The notes under the pieces: model-generated
The model's database searches: none
The model's input: the letters and a program-made list of their open reading frames with translations, nothing else
Told to the model about the DNA's origin: nothing
Made by a program: the position numbers and the translations under genes
Shown here: in pieces, positions 39,161-49,543 of the stretch
Layout of the letters: each line of letters opens with the position of its first letter
Position numbering within the stretch: position 1 is the stretch's first letter
Source of the DNA: Pseudomonas purpurea
Lineage (GTDB): Bacteria > Pseudomonadota > Gammaproteobacteria > Pseudomonadales > Pseudomonadaceae
Length of the DNA stretch: 64,000 bases
Assembly (NCBI RefSeq): GCF_039908635.1
Contig: NZ_CP150918.1
Coordinates: 3,591,001 to 3,655,000 of the forward strand
Direction of reading: 5' to 3'

Positions 39161-40254
39161 CAGGCAACCCTCGAAACGCGGCGTCCGGGAGCCTGGAGCA
39201 GCCGCCCCTGGCCATCGAACACAAACAGTTTATGGGTCGGGATATAGATGCGAATCGGTGCATCGACGTCGTATTCGTGGACCCCAGGCAAGTGCAGCAC
39301 CAGCAGGAAATGCTCGTTGCGTACATGCAGGAACGTTTCCGAACCGCTGATTTCCGCCACTTCCACGGTCACGGCCAGTTCCAGGTCATCATCGTTGCTG
39401 GGCACCAGCGAGATATGGCTGGGCCGCACGCCGAAGCGGAACTCGCCCTCGCCCACCGGGCGCAAATCGACGTTCAGCGGGAAGTGCACGAAATTGGCGA
39501 AGCTCACCTCGTTACCGGCAATGCGCCCCGGCATCAAGTTGATCGGCGGTTCGGAAAACAGCTCGGCGGCCAGTACAGTTTGCGGCTGGTGATAGACCTC
39601 GGCGGTGTGGCCGCTCTGGATCACCCGGCCCTCGTGAAGAATGGTCGTGGTGCCACCCAGCGCCAGCGCTTCGTTAGGTTCGGTGGTGGCGTAGACGGCA
39701 ATGGTGTGGCGCGCCTTGAACAGCTCGCGCATTTCCTGGCGCAGTTCTTCGCGCAGCTTGTAGTCAAGGTTTACCAGCGGCTCATCGAACAGAATCAGTT
39801 CGGCGTCCTTGACCAGCGCCCGCGCCATCGCCGTGCGTTGCTGCTGGCCACCGGACAGTTCCAGCGGATGGCGTTGCAGGAATTTTTCGATGCGCAACAT
39901 GCGCGCGGTTTCCAGCACTTTGCTCTGGATCAGCTCGGCCGGGACCCCAGCCTGGCGCAACGGCGAGGCGATGTTCTCGAACACGGTCATGGTCGGGTAG
40001 TTGATGAACTGCTGATAGACCATCGACACGTTGCGCAGCCGAACCGGGCGGCGGGTGACATCTACGCCGTTCATCAGGATGCGTCCGCTGTCAGGCTTGT
40101 CGAGACCGGCCATCAAGCGCATCAGGCTGGTCTTGCCGGACAGCGTGCGCCCCAGCAAGACATTGAAAGAACCGGGTTCGAAGCGCAGGTTCGCATCGTC
40201 GATCCAGAGTTGACCCTCGACGGTGCGACTGACGTGCTCCAGCGTTAATGACAT
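39160..40254 (-). CDS. ABC transporter ATP-binding protein, GlpS-like
   Basis: MalK-type ATPase of 364 residues and first gene of the operon. Walker A is the variant GRTLSGKTS, the signature LSGGQQQRTAMARAL is canonical and Walker B is LILFDEPL. At the H-loop position it reads YATTEPNEAL, without the usual histidine. The start ATG at 40254 lies about 35 nt after the predicted sigma-54 transcription start. Confidence 0.9.
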   Translation of the reverse strand: MSLTLEHVSRTVEGQLWIDDANLRFEPGSFNVLLGRTLSGKTSLMRLMAGLDKPDSGRILMNGVDVTRRPVRLRNVSMVYQQFINYPTMTVFENIASPLRQAGVPAELIQSKVLETARMLRIEKFLQRHPLELSGGQQQRTAMARALVKDAELILFDEPLVNLDYKLREELRQEMRELFKARHTIAVYATTEPNEALALGGTTTILHEGRVIQSGHTAEVYHQPQTVLAAELFSEPPINLMPGRIAGNEVSFANFVHFPLNVDLRPVGEGEFRFGVRPSHISLVPSNDDDLELAVTVEVAEISGSETFLHVRNEHFLLVLHLPGVHEYDVDAPIRIYIPTHKLFVFDGQGRLLQAPGRRVSRVA

Positions 40255-40298
40255 GGCTCGGCCTTTTTATTGTTGGAGTCAGGCGACCGGAGCAACAG

Positions 40299-40314
40299 AG
40301 CGACATTCGTGCCA
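40299..40314 (-). promoter_or_regulatory. Sigma-54 promoter of the ABC importer operon
   Basis: On the minus strand the sequence TGGCACGAATGTCGCT matches the sigma-54 consensus TGGCACGNNNNTTGCW in all but one position and keeps the invariant GG and GC at correct spacing. It lies 45-60 bp upstream of the first gene, opposite a gene for a sigma-54 activator. Confidence 0.88.
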
Positions 40315-40378
40315 GAAATCCCAAACGACTGATCTGGCTCGGCTTTCACGAAAAGAGCCGAAAACACGGCTTCGCCGC

Positions 40379-40448
40379 TGAACAGAAATGAACAACGACG
40401 AGTGAACACTTGAACAGTGCCGGGTTTGACTTTGAACAGTTGTGAACA
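40379..40448 (+). promoter_or_regulatory. Six TGAACA repeats, candidate activator-binding sites
   Basis: The hexamer TGAACA occurs at 40379, 40389, 40403, 40411, 40433 and 40443, all in the same orientation. The cluster lies about 65-150 bp upstream of the sigma-54 promoter, where enhancer sites are expected, and just before the activator gene. Confidence 0.6.
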
Positions 40449-40545
40449 ACACTCTACCGATGCTTTTTGCGCAAAACCCTGTGGGACTGCGCCGTTTGAG
40501 ATACCTATAACAACAATAAAAACGCTGTTTCAGAGGCTGACTGCC

Positions 40546-42378
40546 ATGGCCGCACCTGCCCCGCCGCTGTCCCACGACGCGATCGTCCAGAGCTCCTGGT
40601 CACGCTGCCGCGCGTTCGGTCTCAACCATCAAAGCGCCCCGGCGTTCGATCAGTTGCCCGCCGAGGACATTGCGCACTTGCTGGAGAGCCAGCATTCACT
40701 GGTGCAAACCACCCATCAGGAAGTCCTGCCCTACTACGAAAACATCCTCAGCAACTCCAACTGCCTGATCATGCTCGCCGACAATCACGGCCAGGTGCTG
40801 ACCTCCTGGGGCACTCAACGCTTTATCGAGCCGGGCCTGAGCCTGGGTTTCAATGCCGGCGCCAGTTGGCGGGAACAGTGCAGCGGCACCAACGCGATCG
40901 GCACCGCGCTGGCCTGCGAGCAAGCAGTGCACATCGAACACGATGAGCACTTTCTCAAGGCCAACCGTTTCATGACGGGTTCAGCGGCGCCGATCTTCGA
41001 CGCCGAGCGCAAGGTCATCGCCGTGCTGGACGTGTCCAGCGACAGCTACCTGCCGCCCTCTCATACCCTGGGCATGGTCAAGATGATGAGCCAGACGGTG
41101 GAGAACCGGCTGATTCTCAACCTGTTCAAGGGCGAACACTTTCAACTGGTGTTCAACACTGGCCTGAACAACCTCGACAGCCAGTGGGCCGGGTTATTGA
41201 TCTTCGATGAAAGCGGCCTGGTGCTCTCGGCCAACCGCCGGGCCGATAATTTGCTGGGCGTCAGCCTGTCGCGGGCCAGCATCGAAAGCCTGTTCAAGGT
41301 GTCGTTGCTCGAACTGCTGAACCAGCCCGACGGCCTGCCCTTCGCCTTGCAAGCGTCCGGGCGCAATCGCTTTCATTGCCTGCTCAAACGCCCCCGGCAG
41401 CGCCCGGTTCAAGCACGTGTGTTCACCGAGCCGCCGAGCCCTGCGCCCGAAACGATCAGCCTCGGCACCTTGCACTTCGGTGACCGTCGCGTGGAAAAAG
41501 CCGTACGCCAGGCCGAGCGCCTACTGGAGAAAGACATTCCGTTGCTGATTCACGGCGAAACCGGCGTGGGCAAGGAAGTGTTCGTCAAAGCCTTGCATCA
41601 GGCCAGCACGCGTAGCAAACAGCCGTTCATTGCCGTCAATTGCGCGGCGATCCCCGCCGAACTAGTGGAGTCCGAGCTGTTTGGCTATGAAAAAGGCGCG
41701 TTCACCGGTGCCAACCAGAAAGGCAGCATCGGGCTAATTCGCAAAGCGGACAAAGGCACGTTGTTCCTCGATGAGATCGGCGACATGCCGCTGCCGACCC
41801 AGGCTCGATTGTTGCGGGTGTTGCAGGAGCGCTGCGTGCAACCGGTGGGCAGCAGCGAGCTGTTCGCGGTGGACATTCGCATCATCTCGGCCACCAACCG
41901 CTCGTTGCGCGAGCAGGTTCAGCTCGGGCGCTTTCGCGAAGACTTGTATTACCGCATCGGCGGCTTGACCCTGGAGCTGCCGCCCCTGCGCGAGCGCAGC
42001 GACAAACCGGCGCTGTTCAAGCGCTTGTGGGAACAGCACCGCGAGCCCGGGCAATGGGCCGGTTTGAGCCCGCAGGTGATGGCACTGTTCGAACGTCATC
42101 CGTGGCCGGGGAATCTGCGGCAGGTCAGCAGCGTGATGCAGGTGGCGCTGGCCATGGCCGAGGATCAGCCGATCGGACTTGAGCATTTGCCGGATGATTT
42201 TTTTGTGGATCTGGAGATGGAGCCTGTTGAGACGCCGGTGCCGCTGGCGGTGGATTTGAATGATGCCGAGGATTTGAATCGGCAGTTGCAGGCGGCCGGG
42301 GGGAATATTTCCTGTCTGGCCCGGCGACTGGGGGTTAGCCGCAATACCCTCTACAAGCGATTGCGCCAGGCCGAGTGA
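40546..42378 (+). CDS. Sigma-54-dependent activator, AcoR type
   Basis: A 610-residue enhancer-binding protein: N-terminal GAF-like sensor region (about 60-200), a PAS-like stretch (210-290), an AAA+ domain with Walker A GETGVGKE (337-344) and the sigma-54 contact loop GAFTGA (384-389), and a Fis-type helix-turn-helix at the end (ISCLARRLGVSRNTLYKRLRQ). The start at 40546 is chosen over the upstream frame opening at 40417 because the latter would overlap the repeat cluster. It is divergent from the importer operon that it very likely activates. The inducer is not evident; glycerol or a related polyol is a guess from the context. Confidence 0.92.
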   Translation: MAAPAPPLSHDAIVQSSWSRCRAFGLNHQSAPAFDQLPAEDIAHLLESQHSLVQTTHQEVLPYYENILSNSNCLIMLADNHGQVLTSWGTQRFIEPGLSLGFNAGASWREQCSGTNAIGTALACEQAVHIEHDEHFLKANRFMTGSAAPIFDAERKVIAVLDVSSDSYLPPSHTLGMVKMMSQTVENRLILNLFKGEHFQLVFNTGLNNLDSQWAGLLIFDESGLVLSANRRADNLLGVSLSRASIESLFKVSLLELLNQPDGLPFALQASGRNRFHCLLKRPRQRPVQARVFTEPPSPAPETISLGTLHFGDRRVEKAVRQAERLLEKDIPLLIHGETGVGKEVFVKALHQASTRSKQPFIAVNCAAIPAELVESELFGYEKGAFTGANQKGSIGLIRKADKGTLFLDEIGDMPLPTQARLLRVLQERCVQPVGSSELFAVDIRIISATNRSLREQVQLGRFREDLYYRIGGLTLELPPLRERSDKPALFKRLWEQHREPGQWAGLSPQVMALFERHPWPGNLRQVSSVMQVALAMAEDQPIGLEHLPDDFFVDLEMEPVETPVPLAVDLNDAEDLNRQLQAAGGNISCLARRLGVSRNTLYKRLRQAE

Positions 42379-42412
42379 CGATTGCGCCCTACTGGAGGGG
42401 TTCGGCTTGAGG

Positions 42413-42510
42413 CCTTCGCGAGCAAGCCCGCTCCCACATTTGATCTTCGGTGCGCTTGAGTTTTGTGTACGACACACATCCAGTGTGGGAGCGGGCTTGC
42501 CCGCGAAGGC
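42413..42510. repeat. Pair of REP elements
   Basis: CTTCGCGAGCAAGCCCGCTCCCAC at 42414-42437 and its inverted counterpart starting at 42484 (GTGGGAGCGGGCTTGCCCGC) lie between the convergent activator gene and cysS. The order is outward-facing compared with the other pairs. Confidence 0.83.
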
Positions 42511-42552
42511 GCCGGTCCTGTCACTGCAGAATTAGCGCCCACCCCAAAAACA

Positions 42553-42575
42553 AAAACCCGCACAAGGCGGGTTTT
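42553..42575 (-). terminator. Terminator of cysS (bidirectional)
   Basis: A perfect 9-bp stem AAAACCCGC/GCGGGTTTT with a 5-base loop lies 20 bp beyond the cysS stop; it supplies T runs on both strands. Confidence 0.9.
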
Positions 42576-42595
42576 GTTTGTAGCGAACGCTGCAA

Positions 42596-43978
<1,383 letters not shown>

Positions 43979-43993
43979 TTTATGTTCCTTGAA

Positions 43994-45691
43994 TCACTGG
44001 CCCCACGAATCACGCAGGGTCACGGTACGGTTGAACACCGGATGACCAGGTTTCGAGTCCTTGATATCCGCGCAGAAGTAACCTTCGCGCTCGAACTGGA
44101 AACGGTCTTCCGGCTGTGCGTTGCCAAGCGATGGCTCGGCACGACAACCGGTGAGCACCTGCAGGGAGTCAGGGTTGATGTTGTCCAGGAAACTGGCGCT
44201 GTCTTCGGCCTTCTCAGGGTTCGGCGAGCGGAACAGGCGATCGTACAGACGCACTTCACATTCGACGCTGGCCGCTGCCGGTACCCAGTGGATCACGCCT
44301 TTGACCTTGCGGCCTTCCGGGTTCTTGCCCAGGGTGTCCGGGTCGTACGAGCAACGCAGTTCGACGATGTTGCCATCGGCGTCCTTGATCGCTTCGTCGG
44401 CACGGATCACGTAGCTGCCGCGCAGACGCACTTCGCCGGTCGGCTCCAGGCGCTTGTAGCCTTTTGGCGGCTCTTCCATGAAGTCTTCACGGTCGATGTA
44501 GATCTCACGAGCGAACGGCAGAGCGCGCACGCCCATGTCTTCTTTCGGGTGGCACGGCAGTTCGAGGTTCTCGACCTGGCCTTCCGGGTAGTTGGTGATC
44601 ACGACTTTCAGCGGACGCAGTACGCACATGGCGCGCGGGGCGCTGTGGTCCAGGTCGTCACGGATGCTGAATTCAAGCATGCCGAAGTCGACCACGCCGT
44701 CGGAACGGTTGGTGCCGATCATGTCGCAGAAGTTGCGGATCGATTTCGGCGTGTAGCCACGGCGGCGGAAGCCGGACAGCGTGGACATGCGCGGATCGTC
44801 CCAACCGTGAACGTGCTTTTCATCGACCAGTTGCTTGAGCTTGCGCTTGCTGGTGATCGTGTAGTTCAGGTTCAGGCGGCTGAATTCGTACTGGCGCGGT
44901 TGCGCCGGCACTGGCAGGTGCTCGAGGAACCACTCGTACAGCGGACGATGGCTTTCGAACTCCAGGGTGCAGATCGAGTGGGTGATGCCTTCGATGGCGT
45001 CCGACTGACCGTGGGTGAAATCGTAGTTCGGGTAGATGCACCACTTGTCACCGGTCTGGTGGTGGTGAGCGTGACGGATGCGATACATGATCGGGTCGCG
45101 CAGGTTCATGTTCGGCGAAGCCATGTCGATCTTTGCCCGCAGCACGCGTGCGCCGTCCGGGAATTCGCCGGCCTTCATGCGGGCGAACAGGTCCAGGTTT
45201 TCTTCGACACTGCGCTCGCGGAACGGGCTGTTCTTGCCCGGCTCGGTCAGGCTGCCACGGTATTCCTTGGCTTGTTCCGGGGTCAGGTCACAGACGTACG
45301 CGTTGCCGGACTTGATCAACGCCACTGCCCAGTCGTGCAACTGGTCGAAATACTGCGACGCGTAGCGCACTTCACCGGACCACTCGAAACCCAGCCACTT
45401 GACGTCGCTTTCGATGGCGTCGATGTATTCCTGGTCTTCCTTGGCCGGGTTGGTGTCGTCGAAACGCAGGTGCGTGACGCCACCGAACTCCTGGGCCAGG
45501 CCGAAGTTCACACAGATCGACTTGGCGTGGCCGATGTGCAGGTAACCGTTGGGCTCAGGTGGGAAACGGGTGACGATCTGCGAGTGCTTACCCGAGTCCA
45601 GGTCCGCCTGGATGATCGGCCGCAGGAAGTTGACCGGCACGGCAGGGCCAGTCTTGGAATTCGAGGTAGGGTCGACAGTGGGCTTGCTCAT
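43994..45691 (-). CDS. glnS: Glutaminyl-tRNA synthetase
   Basis: Class I synthetase of 565 residues from the ATG at 45691 ([13 protein letters not shown]); the frame is open to 45901 but the extension is not family-like. HIGH motif in [15 protein letters not shown]; the KMSKS-equivalent is ITSKRKL; the anticodon-binding C-terminal beta-barrels follow. The gene is divergent from ppiB. Confidence 0.96.
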   Translation of the reverse strand: MSKPTVDPTSNSKTGPAVPVNFLRPIIQADLDSGKHSQIVTRFPPEPNGYLHIGHAKSICVNFGLAQEFGGVTHLRFDDTNPAKEDQEYIDAIESDVKWLGFEWSGEVRYASQYFDQLHDWAVALIKSGNAYVCDLTPEQAKEYRGSLTEPGKNSPFRERSVEENLDLFARMKAGEFPDGARVLRAKIDMASPNMNLRDPIMYRIRHAHHHQTGDKWCIYPNYDFTHGQSDAIEGITHSICTLEFESHRPLYEWFLEHLPVPAQPRQYEFSRLNLNYTITSKRKLKQLVDEKHVHGWDDPRMSTLSGFRRRGYTPKSIRNFCDMIGTNRSDGVVDFGMLEFSIRDDLDHSAPRAMCVLRPLKVVITNYPEGQVENLELPCHPKEDMGVRALPFAREIYIDREDFMEEPPKGYKRLEPTGEVRLRGSYVIRADEAIKDADGNIVELRCSYDPDTLGKNPEGRKVKGVIHWVPAAASVECEVRLYDRLFRSPNPEKAEDSASFLDNINPDSLQVLTGCRAEPSLGNAQPEDRFQFEREGYFCADIKDSKPGHPVFNRTVTLRDSWGQ

Positions 45692-45967
45692 AGGATCCTT
45701 GACGTACAGGTGCGTGGCCTTCATGGAGGCCTGACAAAACAAAGCCGCTATCATAGCCGATGCTGTCAAGCACCTGACAGAGCAGGCCCTAAAACTGCTG
45801 CTTTTAATACGCCTGATTTGAAAAACTGCCTCGAAATTCGCGCCTGTCACGCTAAACTGCGCACCTTGGCGATTTTTTGCCAGAGAGGTTCGGGTTCGCA
45901 CGCGTCATGCGGCGCCCCGACAGCCACGGATTCCTTGAAAACGCTTCTCCTTAAAAGAGTACCGATC

Positions 45968-46471
45968 ATGACTCAAGTCAAATTGACCACCAACCACGGC
46001 AACATCGTCCTGGAACTGAACGCTGAAAAAGCCCCGATCACCGTGGCCAACTTCATCGAGTACGTTAACGCCGGCCACTACGAAAACACCGTGTTCCACC
46101 GTGTCATCGGCAACTTCATGATCCAGGGCGGCGGTTTCGAGCCAGGCATGAAAGAGAAGAAAGACAAGCGCCCAAGCATCCAGAACGAAGCTGACAACGG
46201 TCTTTCCAACGATAAGTACACCGTGGCCATGGCTCGCACCATGGAGCCGCATTCGGCGTCCGCGCAGTTCTTCATCAACGTGGCCGACAACGGTTTCCTG
46301 AACCACAGCGGCAAGAACGTTCAGGGCTGGGGCTACGCAGTCTTCGCCAAAGTGGTTGCAGGCACTGAGGTTGTCGACAAGATCAAAGGCGTGTCCACCA
46401 CGTCCAAATCGGGTCACCAGGACGTACCGGCAGAAGACGTGATCATCGAGAAAGCCGAGATCATTGAGTGA
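45968..46471 (+). CDS. ppiB: Peptidyl-prolyl cis-trans isomerase B (cyclophilin)
   Basis: Cytoplasmic cyclophilin of 167 residues with the signature [13 protein letters not shown] and [12 protein letters not shown]. The start at 45968 ([14 protein letters not shown]) is the family start although the frame is open far upstream over the antisense of glnS. It overlaps lpxH by 4 bp (GTGA). Confidence 0.96.
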   Translation: MTQVKLTTNHGNIVLELNAEKAPITVANFIEYVNAGHYENTVFHRVIGNFMIQGGGFEPGMKEKKDKRPSIQNEADNGLSNDKYTVAMARTMEPHSASAQFFINVADNGFLNHSGKNVQGWGYAVFAKVVAGTEVVDKIKGVSTTSKSGHQDVPAEDVIIEKAEIIE

Positions 46472-47220
46472 TACTGCTGATTTCAGATTTACATCTGGAA
46501 GAGGAGCGCCCGGACATTACCCGGGCGTTTCTGGATTTGCTCGCCACCCGCGCCCGCGCAGCGCGTGCGCTGTACATTCTGGGCGACTTTTTCGAGGTGT
46601 GGATTGGCGACGACGCCATGACTCCCTTCCAACGCACCATCTGCCAAGCCCTTCGCGACCTCAGCGACAGCGGCACGGCCATTTTCCTGATGCATGGCAA
46701 TCGCGACTTCCTGCTCGGCAAGGCCTTCTGCAAAGCAGCCGGCTGCACCCTGCTCAAGGACCCGAGTGTCGTGCAGTTTTATGGCGAACCGGTGCTGCTG
46801 ATGCACGGCGACAGCCTGTGCACCCGCGACGAAAGCTATATGAAGCTGCGCCGCTACCTGCGCAACCCCGTCACCTTGTTCGTGCTGCGCCATCTGCCGT
46901 TGCGCACCCGGCATAAACTGGCGCGCAAGCTGCGCAGCGAAAGCCGTGCGCAAACCCGAATGAAAGCCAACGACATCGTTGACGTGACCCCCGAAGAAGT
47001 CCCGCGGATCATGCAGCACTACAGCGTGAAAACCCTGGTCCACGGCCACACCCATCGCCCGGCGATCCACAAGCTGCAACTCGGTGAGCAGGCAGCAAAG
47101 CGGATTGTGCTGGGGGATTGGGATCGTCAGGGCTGGGCGTTACAGGTGGATGAGAGTGGGTTTGCGTTGGCACCGTTCGACTTCGCCCCGCCGCCGCAGT
47201 TAGCAGCACCCGCAATCTAA
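46468..47220 (+). CDS. lpxH: UDP-2,3-diacylglucosamine diphosphatase LpxH
   Basis: Calcineurin-like phosphoesterase making lipid X in lipid A synthesis. The 250 residues contain the metal-binding motifs SDLHL (8-10), [24 protein letters not shown] and [10 protein letters not shown]. It starts with GTG overlapping the ppiB stop. The last 270 bp or so are repeated, with many differences, at 57144-57417 on the far side of the island. Confidence 0.95.
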   Translation: MILLISDLHLEEERPDITRAFLDLLATRARAARALYILGDFFEVWIGDDAMTPFQRTICQALRDLSDSGTAIFLMHGNRDFLLGKAFCKAAGCTLLKDPSVVQFYGEPVLLMHGDSLCTRDESYMKLRRYLRNPVTLFVLRHLPLRTRHKLARKLRSESRAQTRMKANDIVDVTPEEVPRIMQHYSVKTLVHGHTHRPAIHKLQLGEQAAKRIVLGDWDRQGWALQVDESGFALAPFDFAPPPQLAAPAI

Positions 47221-47747
47221 CGACCAAACCCAAAACCCTTGTGGGAGCGGGCCTGCTCGCTCCCACATGGGTTCTATGTTTAAGCCAGACACCCATCCAC
47301 AGTGTTTGACTCAGTGCCCCGAAGCCTCTGGCCCTGCTTTGGCAGCAAACGGCGGTTTCGCCAGCCAAACAATCAATATCAACCCCATAAAGCCCCAACC
47401 CAGTAACGTGAAGTAATCCACGGTCGAGAGCATGTACGCCTGACTGGTCAGTACATGATCCAGTTGCGCATACGCCGGATTGCTCGCCCCGCCCAGGCTG
47501 TTCAGCGCCTCGCGGGTAGCCGGCTCATAGGTGCTGATGCTTTCGCTCATATAGGCGTGGTGCTGATCCGCCCGGCGAATCCAGATCCACGTCGTCAGCG
47601 AGGCCGCAAAGCTACCGCCCAACGTGCGCAGGAACGTCGCCAGGGCCCGCGCCGTCGACGATCTGGCTCGGCGGCAGGTCCGACATCAGAATGCTCAAGG
47701 TCGGCATGAAGAACAGTGCCACGCCAATCCCCATGAACAGCTGCACC
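46948..47747 (+). repeat. Left copy of diverged direct duplication
   Basis: From the lpxH codons [18 protein letters not shown] through a REP-containing spacer and into the MFS gene up to QLFMGIGV, this stretch matches 57144-57977. The two copies differ at many synonymous and some non-synonymous positions, so they are alleles of different origin rather than a fresh duplication. They bound the island. Confidence 0.88.
47241..47266. repeat. Solitary or collapsed REP element
   Basis: GTGGGAGCGGGCCTGCTCGC runs directly into CTCCCAC, so the two REP arms meet without the usual spacer. It occupies the position of the full pair at 57438-57528 in the right copy of the duplication. Confidence 0.7.
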
Positions 47748-47757
47748 GCGTCGGTCG
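47311..47757 (-). pseudogene. 3' fragment of DHA2 MFS efflux gene
   Basis: The sequence corresponds to the C-terminal third of the intact MFS transporter at 57544-59070: QLFMGIGVALFFMPTLSILMSDLP near 47690-47750, then GGSFAASLTTWIWIRRADQHHAYMSESIS and onwards to the normal end ASGH. It lacks the first 340 or so residues and is also frameshifted at GGGCCC, 47643-47648, where one extra base separates QIVDGAG from the expected LATFLRTLGGS. Upstream of about 47757 the reading frame joins unrelated sequence. It cannot make a transporter. Confidence 0.9.
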
Positions 47758-48469
47758 GGTTTACGACCGTTTCGGCAACTGCTACAGGGGCGGAGCACCG
47801 CTTCATACCTGTCAGGCCTTTCATGACCCGTTGTTTTCTTAATGGTGGGAAGCAATGGATGGACTTAAGGAAAAGAATTACAAACTTTTAGGAAAAGCAC
47901 TTCACTGATTTAGGAGTTGTATTTAAGTATCTGTAAGTAACTTCTGAAACTTTTATAAATTCTTGCGAGTTGTCTAAAACCCCACTAGGTTTGCAGTGTC
48001 ATCGTTCATGACGATTGCCAATGCGACATCGACACGCTCGACACGCTGAATACATCCGAAGTATCCGGATGAATAAATTAAAATTCGGCGAGTTTGCTAT
48101 GAGGCTTTTATGAGCATTCTAAAAAAGATCAGTAGTGTTACTACTTCGCCTCCCCTTGGCGAGTTTTTTCGAGATAACCTGCTTATTGGCTTACCAAAAA
48201 AGCCCTGATGGATTATTAAAATTTCAAAATATATGATTCCAATTGTAGGTGATCTAATGATGAAAAAGTCTACGTTGCTTGTCATTCTGTCACAGGAGCG
48301 CTATTCACATTAAAGCTCCTCTAACCCTGTAACTTAATGCTAATAGCGACCTAGAAATAATCCAATCTGGTTAAATATTTTGGTTTAAATTTCAAATATG
48401 GCTGGGAGGCATGCGGCATAAATCAGCACTTGAGGTGTTCTTAAGTAGCAGTTATCCAGAGGAATAATC
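47758..48469. other. AT-rich left flank of the island operon
   Basis: About 710 bp begin where homology to the MFS gene ends. The region turns AT-rich near 47830. It holds a 9-bp tandem repeat CGACACGCT at 48030-48047, overlapping small palindromes around 47996-48015 (GTCAT...ATGAC), a 6-bp hairpin CATCCG/CGGATG at 48053-48071, and two tiny ORFs (48110-48208 and 48257-48313). No integrase, tRNA end or insertion-sequence remnant was found. The promoter of the operon starting at 48470 must lie here or upstream. Confidence 0.6.
48110..48208 (+). CDS. Putative 32-residue peptide, leader or precursor
   Basis: An ORF of 32 codons starts at ATG 48110, preceded by GAGG at 48101-48104 with a 5-base spacer, a near-ideal ribosome-binding site. 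The peptide has a basic, hydrophobic N-terminal part (MSILKKISSV), a TTSPP turn, a GEFFRDN segment and a basic LPKKP tail; no cysteines. It lies about 260 bp upstream of the nucleotidyltransferase-like gene on the same strand, with no terminator between. It could be a precursor peptide, a regulatory leader peptide or chance; nothing in the sequence decides among these. Confidence 0.35.
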   Translation: MSILKKISSVTTSPPLGEFFRDNLLIGLPKKP

Positions 48470-49534
48470 ATGACAAAAAATATACTTGTGAAAACTTCAC
48501 AATCGAAAGTTTCTGAAAAAGAAATTTCCATCTTGGATGGGGAAGTAACAATTCAGAAAAAATACTTGCGGGAGAGAGTACTCCTGGAAGATACGAGTAT
48601 TTTTCTTGTATCAGGAACTTTGATTGAAGGCATTGGAACAATTCACTCTGACATTGATTGCATTGTTCTGTGCGATGAAAGGCCTAAAGCAAACGATGTT
48701 GAGTCAAGTGAACATGCGTTGGTTACAGATATTAATTACCACTACATCGCTGGAAATCAGGAGGTTCATAACACAACAGACTTTTACGGAAATACAAGTC
48801 TCCATATTGATACTGACTACATAACATTTGCTGAAGTGGATGAGATTATAGTTAAGATTGACAAGGCCTTTGATGAGATTACCGCCGATCAGCGATTCAT
48901 ATACACCCCAGTACTACTGGAGCGAGAAAATAATGTCATTCATAGATCGTTAACTGGATGTGCATTGGAGAATGAGGACGAATTCAATAAACTAAAAGCC
49001 AAGATCCCTCGAGAAAAACACATTTATGTGGCTCATCGGGAAAAACTCCCGGTATTTTATGCATTTCAGGATGTTCAAGGTTGCTGGCAGTCGGGGAACC
49101 TCTGGATGGGGTGCGAAATTGTACGAGATATGATGCTAAAAACGACAATGAGTTTTACCTACTTAACAGGGGTAACGAATAAGCATCACAAGTGGGTTTA
49201 CTCAAATGTGTTTAGGGTAAATGGATTTGATGAGATTAAAGCCAGTTTTTTCAGTTTGGCTAGAAAGGGCGCCGTCACAGAAGATGAGTGTCGCTTATAC
49301 ATTGAAGAAACACTTATGTACATGGATTCAGTGTTCTTGGCAATCGAAGGCTTGCTAAAAAAATACGAATTATATCCATCACTACAGAAATCCCTCACTG
49401 CACTAAATGATGAGTTTAATAGTCGAAAGCAGACTGATCATAAAATATCCACATGCGAGTATTACTTTAGAAAGAAATTTTTCGCCGCGCAAGGCACCCC
49501 GTCTTTAATTAGCCTTCTCAAAGAGTGGAATTGA
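48470..49534 (+). CDS. Nucleotidyltransferase-fold protein, unknown role
   Basis: A 354-residue protein, first gene of the AT-rich operon; its ATG follows GAGGAATAATC. Residues 45-67 (FLVSGTLIEGIGTIHSDIDC) match the Pol-beta-type nucleotidyltransferase pattern: G-[S/T] at 49-50, then S-D-x-D at 60-63 followed by hydrophobic residues. D114 or D116 (LHIDTDYITF) could be the third carboxylate. The rest is probably helical. Enzymes with this fold add NMP groups to small molecules, RNA or proteins. In this operon a role in activating or adenylylating an intermediate is possible but unproven. Low GC relative to the host suggests transfer. Confidence 0.7.
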   Translation: MTKNILVKTSQSKVSEKEISILDGEVTIQKKYLRERVLLEDTSIFLVSGTLIEGIGTIHSDIDCIVLCDERPKANDVESSEHALVTDINYHYIAGNQEVHNTTDFYGNTSLHIDTDYITFAEVDEIIVKIDKAFDEITADQRFIYTPVLLERENNVIHRSLTGCALENEDEFNKLKAKIPREKHIYVAHREKLPVFYAFQDVQGCWQSGNLWMGCEIVRDMMLKTTMSFTYLTGVTNKHHKWVYSNVFRVNGFDEIKASFFSLARKGAVTEDECRLYIEETLMYMDSVFLAIEGLLKKYELYPSLQKSLTALNDEFNSRKQTDHKISTCEYYFRKKFFAAQGTPSLISLLKEWN

Positions 49535-49543
49535 GGAAGTAGT

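Noticed and set aside
47612..47824. 70-residue minus-strand ORF starting MKGLTGMKRC
   Set aside because: Its first 25 or so residues come from sequence beyond the homology break and its end is frameshifted MFS sequence; it is a chance fusion at the island boundary.
48257..48313. 18-codon ORF (MMKKSTLLVILS...) with AGGTGA before it
   Set aside because: It looks like the beginning of a signal peptide but stops after 18 codons; too short and unsupported to list as a gene.
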